Shown in pieces: positions 24,601-36,448 of a DNA stretch of 64,000 nucleotides. A program made the position numbers and the translations under genes. The notes under the pieces are model-generated. The model saw only the letters and a list, made by a program, of their open reading frames with translations, did not search any database and was not told the DNA's origin. Source of the stretch: Fragilaria radians. Its lineage: Eukaryota > Bacillariophyta > Fragilariophyceae > Fragilariales > Fragilariaceae. The stretch lies in the NCBI GenBank assembly GCA_900642245.1, contig CAAAJI010000010.1, forward strand, positions 1 through 64,000, written 5' to 3'. Each line of letters begins with the position of its first letter. Position 1 is the stretch's first letter.

Positions 24601-25790
24601 TTACTGTTGAGTTTGGTTACTTACAATTTTGCAGATTTTGTTTAGTGTCTCAAGTCCCATAATTTGATGCATCAAGCTAATAGTTGCTTGCATCAAACCA
24701 ACTTGAAGGATTACAGCACCAATGGCTGGAAGGTTATCACAATTCTTGTAATAAAATCCTTCCTCAAACCCACCCGGAAAATCACTCCTCTTCAAGCTCC
24801 TAACTTCAGCAAATCCAGAAGCTAAACTGAAATTGGATTCAATCTTCCTAGTCTTCAGATTTTGACATGGCAATACAACATTGTCACTTTGAAGTGTCAA
24901 GTGCACATAACTTTCAAATAAACAACATGAATGCTCATTTCTTGCAAAATTTAAGAAACGCTGCAGTTTATGACACACAGTATTGTAATGCCTTTTCCAC
25001 AACTCTTTTGCCACATGTTTTGGGGCTATAGCTGTCTCCAAAACCTGGTAATTTAAGCCCTTCACTTTTCCAGAAATGCAATGAACCAAGGTAATGCTAT
25101 TGCTATGACTTTGTGTGATATCAGGAAAAATGTTGATGTCATCCACAGCCTGGGTATTTGACAATGCATTTTCCATAGCTAACATGTTTACAAGTTGATT
25201 CGGTTTGAGTGAAACACCAATGATTGCTCTGGCAACCTCTCCGTAGACATCATAAGTGGCCTGCAGCGCTTCTCAAGAGACATGTGGATGGCAAAGGGTT
25301 CTCATCCAAATGGGTAAGCAGAAATGCATTGCATCATGACATGTTACATAACTTCAATAGGGTTTTGAACAAGGTGAAGATACAAATAGAGTGACACCGT
25401 AAGGTGGCAGTGGTTTCATAACTTTGCCATTAATAATGTACAAATCACTTGCTTTCCAAACATCAGTTTCAGAATCTTCTAGTACATTATAGACTTCTTT
25501 TTTTCCAAGGTCAATGAAAGAGAAATGAGACTAAAATTGTTACAAAACTACAATTCATCTGGTTGAACAAAGCTCCAAAGCATGTAAATGAAGAAAAGAC
25601 GTTTTCCAACGCCTGGAGTTTCAGAGATAGCAAAGCGTTTTCTTCTGTATTTGTTCGCAAGTAAAAGATTAAACATTTCAGCATAGCATTTACGAACAAA
25701 CAAAGTTTTGTTCTTAAAATCACCAACGGGAAATGGAAAATCATGCGCTGAGTCCAAGAAACCATCATTTGCTTGGGTCAAAGCCTTCAA
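24601..25790 (-). pseudogene. Crinkler/RHS-type P-loop NTPase pseudogene
   Basis: The reverse strand reads FVRKCYAEMFNLLL, then KRFAISETPGVGKRLFFIYMLW (about 25690-25590), the Walker A region of the NTPase found in Crinkler (CRN) and retrotransposon-hot-spot (RHS) proteins. The usual GTPGxGKS is changed to ETPGVGKR. After a frameshift near 25540 it continues VYNVLEDSETDVWKASDLYI, GVTLFVSSP and, after further breaks, GEVARAIIGVSLKPNQL, running into the 194-codon frame 25185-24601 with LFESYVHLTL and SDFPGGFEEGFYY. The order matches the NTPase plus C-terminal nuclease-like region of that family. It is clearly inactive: two Walker A changes, at least two frameshifts and stops. Confidence 0.6.
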
Positions 25791-26192
25791 GCTCTCTGAT
25801 AGTTCTTAATTCAAGATTCTTGAATTCTTATCATGAGAATGCTGTTGTGTGCGAATACCCCTCGCAAATGCTACGGTTTAGGAAGGAACCAGTACAACGA
25901 GAGCTTCAATTACTGACTTTCCATATTCGCCAATGATTTCATCTGCTTCCAGTGGCATGCAGTTGCTACTGCAGAAGGTAGACCTGTTCTTGTATAGTCG
26001 GAGTTGAAAAGGGACAATTCCACAAAGAAAGGATGCATACCCATCAGTCAAAATCAAAGCGACACAAAACTGGAAGACATACATCTCCAGGCCTATCAAA
26101 ATCAAGATCACAGCGTCATCAACTAGTCGAAACCAACACCGTTGAGTGTAAGATATTTTCTTGTTGTTGTTGGTATTCATGAAGACAAACAC

Positions 26193-28830
26193 GATGAAGT
26201 AATAAACTAATCATTGAAGTATTTCCTTCTCCGTTGAGAAATAGTTAGTTGATACGCCATTACTGGTTAGTTCTTATTTGGAGTAGGGCTGTGGGAAATG
26301 TACGATAGGATATCTGCTCCACATAGCAGTTGAGAGATACTAATTTTTTTAAATAGTTAGGCTAAAATAATAGAAAGATAGAGTGAAGGATATAAATTAT
26401 ATGAAAAAGAATACATGAGAAAAATGTAAAAATATGAATATCAAAAGCAACGATTGTTGCTGAATAAGTTATGCTGTACTTCAAGAGAACATTTTTCAAG
26501 AGAGATCAGAATTTTCTATGGAATGCATGTGAATTCCCTCACTCCCTTGTTCAGATATGGTTGTAGTTTTAACTTTAACTTGGAACACAAAGTGTATAAT
26601 CTTTTCCTAAGTTTTAAATAGTCATTCTGAGGAAGAATACTTTGTCAATAAGTCTACAATTTAATAATATTTTTGCAACTGGTTTAGGCAATCTACAGAA
26701 AATTGCATTACGTTCTGTTTTTCTTATTCCAATCTTGTGTGCACATTACTTTGTCTGGCACATTTTTGAAAGGTAACTGGATATCCGTCAATTATCGTAA
26801 AATAATTTCACAAAATAAATTTCTCTATGAATTCTTTTCCCTAGAAATCTCTTGACTATGAATATTAAATTCATTGTGAAAGTAATTCTCAAGCTTTTTG
26901 TACAACAATCAACCGTTTCATTTGAGATTTCCCTATAGAAGTTGACCAAAATGTATGTAAAGTTTTCTCATTACTTCATATGTATGCAATTTTGTAGCAT
27001 CCAGGCCTGTAGGATGATACTGAAGCAATTACATCCGGTCTACCTCCCTTTTCTAATTTCTTTTTTCATGCCATCTTCGTATGAAGAAATAGTTTTGAGA
27101 TTTGCTCCTTGAACATTTTATAACGGGGACCAGATACCAATCTGATATTCCCCATTTTCCCCATCCGGTTCCTTTCCATTACAACTTTCTTCAGGAGACT
27201 AGTGGGCACTTGCGTTGCTTCGCAATTGTTGTGCGGTTATTGACAACAAGTTAATCTGAATGGGAGGAAAGATAATTGTAATGTTGTATCTTTTTTATTC
27301 TGTGTGATAACTTCTGAATAAACAACATAATGAACAGAATGTTCATTTGATCCTGTGAATACCTTTATCTTATCTGGACACTTACCTCTTGACAAATCAG
27401 CATACAGCTAAGTGTCCATGTCTCAATACTTGTGATTCCAAGTATTAAACTGCCTGATCGAAAGGCTGTTCTTGTGACTTATTCTTTGTCTTTGCGAAAT
27501 GTACTTATAACAGGAAACTGTCGCCTGTAAAGCTTAAAAGGTGATCTTGGATCATCACACCGAAGAGTAATTCTGTGTATCAACACTTCTTCTCCTGTAT
27601 ACTTGCCTTCAATTAGGTTGTATCTCAATAGATTTATGGACATACATAAAAGATGCATCCACTCTCATTCGATAATCCTCTTGATGGATTCAGATTTCTA
27701 AGTAGCATAAACAATATTCCTTGTTAAGTTCCAGAGCGTATGGTGGAAGGTCTGAAAGTTGTAATCTATTTAAGAATTCAATGGAATATGCGCCCATTTC
27801 TTATTCATCATCAAAATCACCCTTTAAAATGGTTTGAATCTCCAGGTATCAGATTAAAAGCCTTACTGTTAATCTTTGTAGCATTATTTATGACGGTAAG
27901 AATGCCCATTCTGTCAAATTTTATCCATCACCAAATATGCCATGGATAAGGCCTTCAATATTATTTCCAGGAGACACCATTCTATCTGGTATCTCCACTG
28001 TACCACCTTCACCCCTACTAAATAGGAAGTCTTGAAAACTTGGATGTGGCTGTAGTTACCCATGCATTGAAAGTTGAAGTGACATAATCTTATCAACAAT
28101 AATGATGATTTCTAAAATTAATGAAAACGATAAGTTGAAAAATAATAGTTGAATACATTAAAAAGCAAGAGGAATTAGAAATGACTGAAAGAATAAAAAT
28201 GGGAAAGTAAGTGTGGGTGAAGGAATGTAAGTATTATATTAGCAAAGGTAATTGTTGGAAAAGAGGAGAAAGGCGAGGATTAGAGGAGCAAAGGCAAGTG
28301 CAGTAACAATGAAACAAATTGAGAAGCATATTCAAAGGAAACAAGAGAGAAAGTAAATGGAAATTTGGCAGGCAACATGTAAAAAGATGTTAAACTGTTT
28401 AGAAAGCTGCAATGCAGAGTTTTGAAGATTTGGAAGGTATGTTACTCCACTCCAAAATACTCCCGTTTATCTTCTACGTAGGAATTGCAAGTGTTCCTCT
28501 GGCATAAAACGTGAATTAGCTTACTCAGGTTCCTGCTCTAGAGACAAAGATCCAAGTTTTTGGAATCTACCGCACAAGGACGTTTCAAGCTTTAAGAAGT
28601 GCCTTGTGTACTCATGGTTCACAATAAACTAAATTGATCAAACAAATATAGAAAATATATATCCTATCACAACTAAAGTGCGTTTAAACTTTAGTTAATT
28701 ATATGAATGACTCAAAGCCTTGGTTAGTTGTTAGAAAAGGTATGTAACATAACAAAAGCTTTTACAAAAACTAACTTACGTTATCAAGAGGGGTATTTGA
28801 TTGTTGTTTTATTTTGCAAAGTAAAGGCTA
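26193..28830. other. Unrecognised AT-rich sequence, likely decayed repeats
   Basis: 2.6 kb with no convincing frame. One strand is purine-rich at about 28170-28450 (AAAGTAAG, GAGGAGAAAGG). Short frames such as 27740-27949 show no domain. Confidence 0.4.
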
Positions 28831-28839
28831 TCATCCCAA

Positions 28840-29310
28840 GTAACTCAATAACTCAAATCAATTTCATCCACCAAAGTGAAGTCAAGCAATGTCTAGTCCC
28901 AACCCAAGTAATATCAAGTCAAGTTCCAAGGCAAAAGCCAAATCAAATTTCAACGGGGGGAGGATGGGGGTTTTGATTATTGTGTTTACGTCCCGTTTTT
29001 AATCATGTCAAGTCTCAATTCAAGTGTAGACTGATGCCTAGTCCCAATTTAATGTATAGACTCCAAATGCGAAAATTAAGTTTAGACCAGGTGCCCCAAA
29101 GTCTCATTTTTTCAAGTCATAGTGTCGCAAGTCAAATCCTTAGTTCATAGTCAAGTCTCAAGAGCATCGAATGCTAAGTCAAGTCAAGTCAATTATGAAG
29201 TCCCAAATCAAGTCTCACGAGCAACCAATGTCAAGTCAAGTCCCAAGGCAAGTCTCAAGAGTTGTTAACTCAAATAAAGTCAAGCCTCAAGAGCAGCTGC
29301 TTAGATTAAA
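28840..29310 (+). repeat. Degenerate CAAGTC/AAGTCAAGTCTCAAGAGCA repeat
   Basis: Multiple imperfect copies of CAAGTC and of the longer phrase CAAGTCTCAAGAGC, for example near 29150-29170, 29175-29230 and 29240-29295. The unit is irregular and much more decayed than the heptamer array next to it. Confidence 0.7.
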
Positions 29311-29390
29311 AAAATGATCTACAAATAATCATTTCTGTGGTCCTGGGTAGGAAAAATACGAATTGGAAGGGGGCTGTAGCCAGCGTGGAT

Positions 29391-30155
29391 GTAGTTCGTA
29401 GTTCGTAGTTCGTAGTTTGTAGTTTGTAGTTCGTAGTTCATAGTTCATAGTTTGTAGTTTGTACTTCGTAGTTTGTTCGTAGTTCGTAGTTCGTAGTTTG
29501 TAGTTCATAGTTCGTAGTTTAGTTCGTAGTTCGTAGTTTGTAGTTCGTAGTTCGTAGTTCGTAGTTCGTAGTTCGTAGTTCGTAGTTTGTAGGTTGTAGT
29601 TCGTAGTTCGTAGTTCGTAGTTCGTAGTTCGTAGTTTGTAGTTCGTAGTTCGTAGTTCGTAGTTCGTAGTTCGTAGTTAGTTCGTAGTTCGTAGTTCGTA
29701 GTTCGTAGTTCGTAGTTCGTAGTTCGTAGTTCGTAGTTCGTAGGTTGTAGTTCNNNNNNNNNNNNNNNNNNNNTTCATAGTCGTAGTTAGTTCGTAGTTC
29801 GTTAGTTGTAGTTCGTAGTTCGTAGTTCGTAGTTCGTAGTTTCGTAGTTGTAGTTAGTAGTTGTAGTTCGTAGTTGTAGTTCGTAGTTTGTAGTTCGTAG
29901 TTCGTAGTTCGTAGTTCGTAGTTCATAGTTCGTAGTTCGTAGTTCGTAGTTCGTAGTTCGTAGTTCGTAGTTCGTAGTTCGTAGTTCGTAGTTCGTAGTT
30001 CGTAGGTTGTAGTTCGTAGTTCGTAGTTCGTAGTTCGTAGTTCGTAGTTCGTAGTTCGTAGTTTGTAGTTCGTAGTTCGTAGTTCGTAGTTCGTAGTTCG
30101 TAGTTTGTAGTTCGTAGTTCGTAGTTTTTGTAGTTCGTAGTTCGTTGGTCGTAGT
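29391..30155 (+). repeat. Heptamer satellite (GTAGTTC)n
   Basis: About 765 bp made almost wholly of the 7-bp unit GTAGTTC, with variants GTAGTTT, GTAGTTCA and GTAGGTT and occasional short or phase-shifted units. Because 7 is not a multiple of 3, every stop-free frame on the minus strand gives a 7-residue peptide repeat (NYELRTT), which is a consequence of the DNA repeat and not evidence for a protein. The 12-mer CAGCGTGGATGT flanks the array on both sides (29381-29392 and 30158-30169). Confidence 0.97.
29754..29773. other. Assembly gap (20 N)
   Basis: Twenty undetermined bases inside the heptamer array. The true array length is therefore unknown and may be much longer. Confidence 0.99.
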
Positions 30156-30412
30156 AGCAGCGTGGATGTTTTCAGTCGTTCTTAGTTCGAGGGGTAAAAC
30201 GTTTTAGTAGCACGATAAATTTCGAAGTTCTACCAAATGCAGTTACTGAAGTTCTGACGCTCTTACTTCTTAATACGCGGATTCAAATTCTGAAATGAGG
30301 TTATCAATTTAAACTTTTATCTAACTTTGAATGAGTAGCCAGTTTTGTCGTTCATGCATGATAAGGTTAACTTTAACGATACTTTAAGCCTACTCACGTC
30401 CTCTTTCAACTT

Positions 30413-33076
30413 TCACAAGATATTGAACATAAATTTAAGTTCCAACATGAGTTTCCAATCCTTCGGCCGCATTTCTTCCTTGAAGTACATTTCTACTGCT
30501 TCGATTGAACTCCTGGTTAGCTCTGAGTATACGCAATGCGTTGCATCAAATTTTCGACCTCCGTAGGTGAGATTCGGACATCGATCATTCACAATTTTTA
30601 TCCCCACTGAATCTCCGGCTTGGGCTTTCACTATATTATTCCCATTACGTTGAATAGATGCTACCTTACCGATGTAAATTCCTCCTCGAGAAGGGATGCA
30701 AAGTGGTGTGCCAAGTCTCAAAATCCCTTTTATTACATTGCAACCGACAATAATCGGATCCTTGCGGCGGAAGACATATTGGGGAAGAATTTTGATGATA
30801 CATGGAAAAACTGCAAGTCTTTGGATAGTGTTTATTGGTAGAAGGAAGAGAAAATATCGCTGTGAGAAAAGGTGGAAGTAGTGATACAGCATGACTACAA
30901 ACTATTATGCATTCGAAATTTTCATCAAATATTTTGATGATGCTTACTCAATTGCTTTTTGCTTTCGTATTACATCAATGCCATTCGTAAATTGAATAAA
31001 TTCCAATAGATGCTGTACAGTGTATGCTGTGAAGATTCGAACTCCCATGTTTGCTGCGTAGTGATGAATATCCTTTTCGATTTTCATACCAAATGCTAGT
31101 ATTAAGGCAAATCCTGAGCTTTTCGTTTTATTCATTATGGAAACTTTCGTGACATCACGCTTGTAGACCTTACCGATGCCAACTGCACCGATGGGTATCG
31201 CCAGCTTACATTCCTTTCTAAAATATTGTAATAGAGTCTCCAAAGCTCCCATAGACGATGCCTTTATTTGGATGCCGTTCCTTTCAGTATGCAAATTATT
31301 CATCAAATCAGAGATTTTTGGGGGAAGTTCATCGTTAATATTCACGTTTTCCTTAGCGCTCGCCCGGACAATAAGCACAGGTGTGCCTACGATAACTTTA
31401 TCAAGTTTATTCCCAACAATACTGACAATTGAAGTACCCTTCACCTGTTTGTGATAATGATGGCATGATTTAACTACCATATTCTGAATTTGATGCAACG
31501 TAAGGATCGCTCGAATGGGGCTAATTGTTGCCCCATCAATGGTACAAAACAAAGCGTTGTCGCCTACTTTCAAATATCCATTTAGTACAAGGACATCAGC
31601 TATCACACCAAGCCCCTTAACTGATTTCACTTCTAGCACAGTGCATTGGAGAGAATCATGCCAAATGATTTGCTTCAAGATTTTTTTCTTGGCCAACTGA
31701 CACATAATCCACATTATATCGTCAATGCCTTCTCCAGGGACACTTGACAAAATGGGAACCATCGGCACGAAATCTGCATTTTCCCAATCTTCATCCTCCA
31801 TTTCCCAATAGAGATTGGAATTGACCCCCAGTTCCATTAATTGGACCTTTGTATTTTGGATACGGCTACGAAAATCCTTCGGCGTACTTGTTGTCTGCTT
31901 CTTCAAGGCATCCCTGAGTGCAGTACCTTTGCAGGGATGCTTCCAACTGTAGGATTTGTCTACATCATTTAGTGCAATTACAAACGGTACATTATGCTTA
32001 ATTAACATGTTCAAGTTTTCAATGTTCTTCGCTTCCAGACGGTGCTTCAAGTCAATGACTAGAATCGCCATGTCGCAAAATAAGGACCCGCGAGAAAAAA
32101 AGTTACGATAGAATACTTTTCCCTGAGTATCAATGACATATATACCTGGAATTTGGATCTCGGGCTCTGTACTTGCGCTATGATTCTTTGCCTGACTTTG
32201 TAATATACCTTTTTCGATGTAAGTGATGCTAAGTTGTTGACTAATACCTACAGTATCGCCTTCTTGGAAACGTGATTTCTTAGACCTAACGGCCAATGGT
32301 GCTGTTCCTACATTTGTGCGTCCAAGAATAGCGATAACAGGACATCTAAAAGTAGCAGGATTCCGACTTTGTTTACTGACATGACTTTGTTCTTCTCGAG
32401 TTCTCTCTCTCTCGATTTCTTTCCATGGAGCAATCTGACCCTTTTCTTTGGCTTCGACACTTTCAAGTGCTGAAAGACATAACAATTTTAGATGTTTTGA
32501 CTGCATCAAGTTGTGATTGCAGTCAGTCTCCTGAATTGGGACCTCTTCCAGTCCGTTGGTGTTATCTATGTATCGATGTTTTGTCAAAGTTCGCTTCGTT
32601 TCAGCTAAACTCAAGTCCTTTTGCTGCAATAGCTTGAGCCACATCTTCCTCCTATTTTCAACCAAAGAGGCTTTCGTACTTACATTAGCCTGCATTCCTA
32701 AGGAGAATCCAGTTTTGACTTTACTCGATGTGTATGCTTTTGCTTTATTTTGATTTGCTTGATGTAATCGATCCAATTTCAACTTCGTGGCACTTTTGGA
32801 TGCTCTGACATTAACGGCAATATCACGCACATCCCGGGCTGTGAGAATTCCTGTGAGACGTAGCCTTTCCAATTTCTCTCTAGTGAGTTCAGTGGTTTGA
32901 CGTTGCGACAGGATTATTTGCAGTCCCTTTCTCATTCTGTGGTCAATATTTTTTCCTTTATTTCTTTTTTTATCTTGTTGATTTAACATTTCCTGATCAT
33001 CGACGAGCCATGTCCTCGCATCGTTTTTCTTTGCTATGCCAGATGATGACATATTGCGTTTTACTTTCTTTTTCAT
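30413..33076 (-). CDS. eIF5B paralogue with disabled GTP-binding motifs
   Basis: Two exons, 33076-30948 and 30818-30413, with a 129 bp phase-2 intron (GTAAGC...CCAAAG), giving 844 residues. The intron sits at the same codon as the last intron of the genuine eIF5B at 36449. Lys-rich N-terminus, then the whole eIF5B core: G domain, domain II, domain III and the C-terminal domain IV ending KFMFNIL. Outside the active site the match is close (TKVQLMELGVNSNLYWEM against AKVQLMEQGVNSNLYWEM). The nucleotide motifs are not kept: the P-loop GHVDTGKTTL reads GRTNVGTAPL (about residues 252-261), the switch I Thr is Ser in GISQQ, DTPGHE reads DTQGKV so the catalytic His is lost, and NKVD reads NDVD. The start at 33076 is chosen because MKKKVKRN matches MGKKKTNVKK; the frame is open 39 codons further up but without an ATG. 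Probably a GTP-independent eIF5B-like factor, or a young pseudogene. Confidence 0.85.
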
Positions 33077-33193
33077 ACCCTTACAGTCTTTGTATTTAGC
33101 GTTTTTAAAATTAAATATTTGAGCGAATGCCTTGGATCGAATTCCTTTGACAATATCTGGGTATTGTGCTAATGCTGCCTTGATGTTATTCAA

Positions 33194-36155
33194 GGCAGTC
33201 TGGCGTATAAAAGGAACAATAAAGGATGAATTAGTTGTGGAAGATTAAAAAATGATTCATTAATTGATAAATCCGAAATAGATTATTGGATACACGAAGA
33301 TTTGAAAAATTCAACCTGTAGCCCAACTATTGTAGTTGCATCATTAAGTGAAACAATGTCTCACTGGTAATGAGCCCAGCTTGACAACGATTCGAAGATG
33401 AATCGACGAATAATTTATTGAAATTCTGAAAGAACAAAATGACTTATTCGTGATGTTACTCACTTCTGTTTATTGGAAGGTGTAATTCAAAGACTATTTT
33501 GGCAAAGATGACTTAAAACTCTCAATCAACTTGAAGTTTTGTTTTGAGGAATGTTGTATGGTCCCTACTTGCCAAGTAAGGCTAGCCCCTGGTATGATAT
33601 GGACATTCTCATGATTTTGATGAGTTTCCATCCATGGAATCTGCAGCGCTTAAGGTCCCGGTGAAACTAAATCAAAATTTAAAGACCTTAGTATTGAAGA
33701 CTTTAATTTCTAGAAGATTACACACATGATTTTGTAATGGGAGTAAATGACTTTATCCTTAATTTTTGAAATACCAATTTATATAATGACCTTTCCACAT
33801 CGAGGTTTATTGGATAGTGATCATAAATGCTCCATGAAGAGTAAACACGATGTTAAGTTAAAATAAAAATTTAGATAATTTGTATATATGTATTTTGCAT
33901 TCACCTCTTGTAAAGAGCTTCGGTGAAACATGATTCAAGTTGTATGATTCATAGTAACATGATTCCAAAATTTGCATTTCAATCTTGGAAGAATTTTTTA
34001 CACATACATTCTATGTGCAAGCAATATTTAAATTATCACTAAATTTGCCAGCAAAAAATAGTTTTGGAACCATCCAAATTTGTGACGAGAATGATTTAGG
34101 CAGATAAACCGGGACTGTCCTGAGGAGATATGCAATTATATAGAAATCCTTTTACTCCCAAAAATACTTGTACTAACAGTAAGGGATGTTGCCATATCAT
34201 GGCGTAGTAATCGATTTATATTCTGATTAGTACTTTATAGACTTATTATTGCAACTTACCTCATCATAAGTAAAGTATCTCATTACGTCAAGATGTATCA
34301 GGAAAATGCCTCGGCGCTTTCAGCCCACATTCCTAAACTTGTCTGCATCATTCAAAAGGTTTGAATTTGCCTGTTTCTCGTATCTTTTTTTATGTAACGT
34401 CCTAGTCCTTGCAAGCTTTGGTGCAATGTTTTGATTCCACAAGTGCAGATGGAGCTTTATTCGTTATCCGATTTTAGACAGAAAATCATTTTCAGCTCTT
34501 ACTAACACCATATCTCTTCAATTACATCTCACAGCAAAATTATAACTTACTAACTAGTGATATTAGCAAGCATGTAAACGTTGTAGTGTTATGTTCGTCT
34601 ACAATAATATCATCAATTTCACTTCACATTTAACCAATAACTAAAGCGGCTTAATAACGGATGGCATCGCATGTTTTTATGAGTGATAGTTAAACAGACT
34701 ACCAAGAAAAGTCTGACATGGAATCGCTCGTACTTGCCGCTTAAAGACTTTTGAAAGATAGAGAATAATACAACTCCTAAATCAGTGGAGGGCCTCCTAA
34801 TGACAGACAAGGAAGGCAATACACATATAAGAATGAAAAAAATACAGCGGTTCAAATAACACCAACACTCCACCCCACTAGTAAATCTAAAGCCGAGTAG
34901 CTAGCATCACATGCTGGAAGCACAAAAATCAAGAGCAAAACATTCAAGTCGTTAGAAAAAATAATTTTTTCAGGTCAGCAGTCTCAAGTAAAGCAATTGA
35001 AAAAGCATAATAGCGAGTGGCAACTTCAAGTTAGAATCGATATCGGAATAATCTTCAAGATTCTCAAAAATAAAGCTATTCGAATGATAGGCAGCAGCTA
35101 GAAGCAAAGCCAGAAACAATTGTACAATACATTGTTAATAGATCGCAAGCACACCTTAGTCGTTGAACTAAAAAGAGTGCAAACCAAAGCATGAATTTAA
35201 AGTTCAAATTCAGAAGCAGAAATTGACAAGATATCAATAGCTTTATCATGTGGCGGTTGTGGATAATACGGAGAAAAAGACATTAATGAAGCTATCGTTT
35301 TTGGTGGCAACAAGAGTGTGATTGCATCAAAGTTGAAAGTTTCAAGTGTAGAGTCCATCAAGTCAACTTTCCTACTTTTGCGGCTACCTTGAATCAAGTC
35401 GAAAATGAAATGGAACGCTTGGTTGACCCAATCCGCTTTAACAAGGCATTCAAAAACGCAGCTCACTTACGCCGTAGATGAATTTCAAATTTCTATACAC
35501 ATCGCTCAATTTCGGATTTATTTAATACATTCTTCCCACTACAAATGTTTTTGACAGTGATCATCATATGTCTGTAATTCATCTGCCAATTGTCAAATAA
35601 TGCGATGGAAAGTTTCATTACAAAGAAGTAGATTCATGGGCATCTTTTAATGATATTCCAATTTTCTCCCCAAATAGTAGACATGATCAACTTGCACAAG
35701 TTGTTTCTCCTCCAACATTTCATCAATCAAATGGAAGCAAAACGAACCTTGAAGAAAGACGCCAAAGATGAAGTTCCCACCAAAACTCAAGGTAGTATGT
35801 GGGAATCCTCTCTTTACCTTGCCGTAATTTAGAGATGGAAAAACAAAAGGTCTTCAAACAATTCAATTTACCATACACTTGCATGATGAAATTTGAAATC
35901 ACACCATGAACAGTAAAAAATGCGTGTGTCAACATTTATGTTGCAACTCCTGCTGACTCTTGCAATACAACGGACAAAAAAACCTCAAGAATATCATGAG
36001 AATAAATTGTGAATGAATCATAATCGAATATAGTGTAATTTTGTTCTAGCGGTTAGAGCCAACTACCCAATGGTGCATCTAGACTCCATTTTCAGACCTT
36101 GATTTCATAAAGGCTTGTTAAGTTAATTAATTGAAGGCATACATATATTCATGAC
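33194..36155. other. Intergenic between the head-to-head eIF5B copies
   Basis: About 3 kb separating two divergently oriented genes. The only frame worth mentioning is 35197-35466 on the minus strand, listed separately. No repeat or transposon signature was recognised. Confidence 0.4.
35197..35466 (-). CDS. Doubtful hypothetical frame
   Basis: An 89-codon frame starting at GTG, with reasonable composition (FECLVKADWVNQAFHF, LLLPPKTIASLMSF) and a stop at 35197. The start falls inside GTAAGTGAG, which would be a splice donor on that strand, so it is more likely non-coding or a gene remnant than a complete gene. No family was recognised. Confidence 0.2.
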   Translation of the reverse strand: MSCVFECLVKADWVNQAFHFIFDLIQGSRKSRKVDLMDSTLETFNFDAITLLLPPKTIASLMSFSPYYPQPPHDKAIDILSISASEFEL

Positions 36156-36185
36156 TTGTTAAATTTACAACAAGAGATATGTGCC

Positions 36186-36434
36186 ATGAGAATTAACTTG
36201 TTCCTTGAAGGAGAAAGTTCTCAGATTTATGTTCCGCCGACGGCAAGACGAATGTCTGACCACCACAGTGCTCCAGGTCGCACCATCGTTGATAGTTTCT
36301 TTCGTCCACGTTTCATTGAATTTCATATTCCAGCACCGGTGATATTTCCTCCAACCTTTCTTGAGAGACAAAACGACAATCGTGTAGTAACCTTACCTTA
36401 CAAAAAAGCATATCCTGACTTCATTTATTCGTAA
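36186..36434 (+). other. Upstream ORF just before eIF5B
   Basis: An ATG-initiated 82-residue frame ending 14 bp before the eIF5B start codon. The composition is protein-like (PTARRMSDHHSAPGRTIV) but no family is recognised. If it lies in the eIF5B leader it would act as an upstream ORF; otherwise it is a chance frame. Confidence 0.25.
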
Positions 36435-36448
36435 GCCGTATATTTATC

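Noticed and set aside
29519..29926. Minus-strand ORF encoding an NYELRTT peptide repeat
   Set aside because: It is the direct translation of the GTAGTTC satellite and spans the N gap, so it is not a gene.
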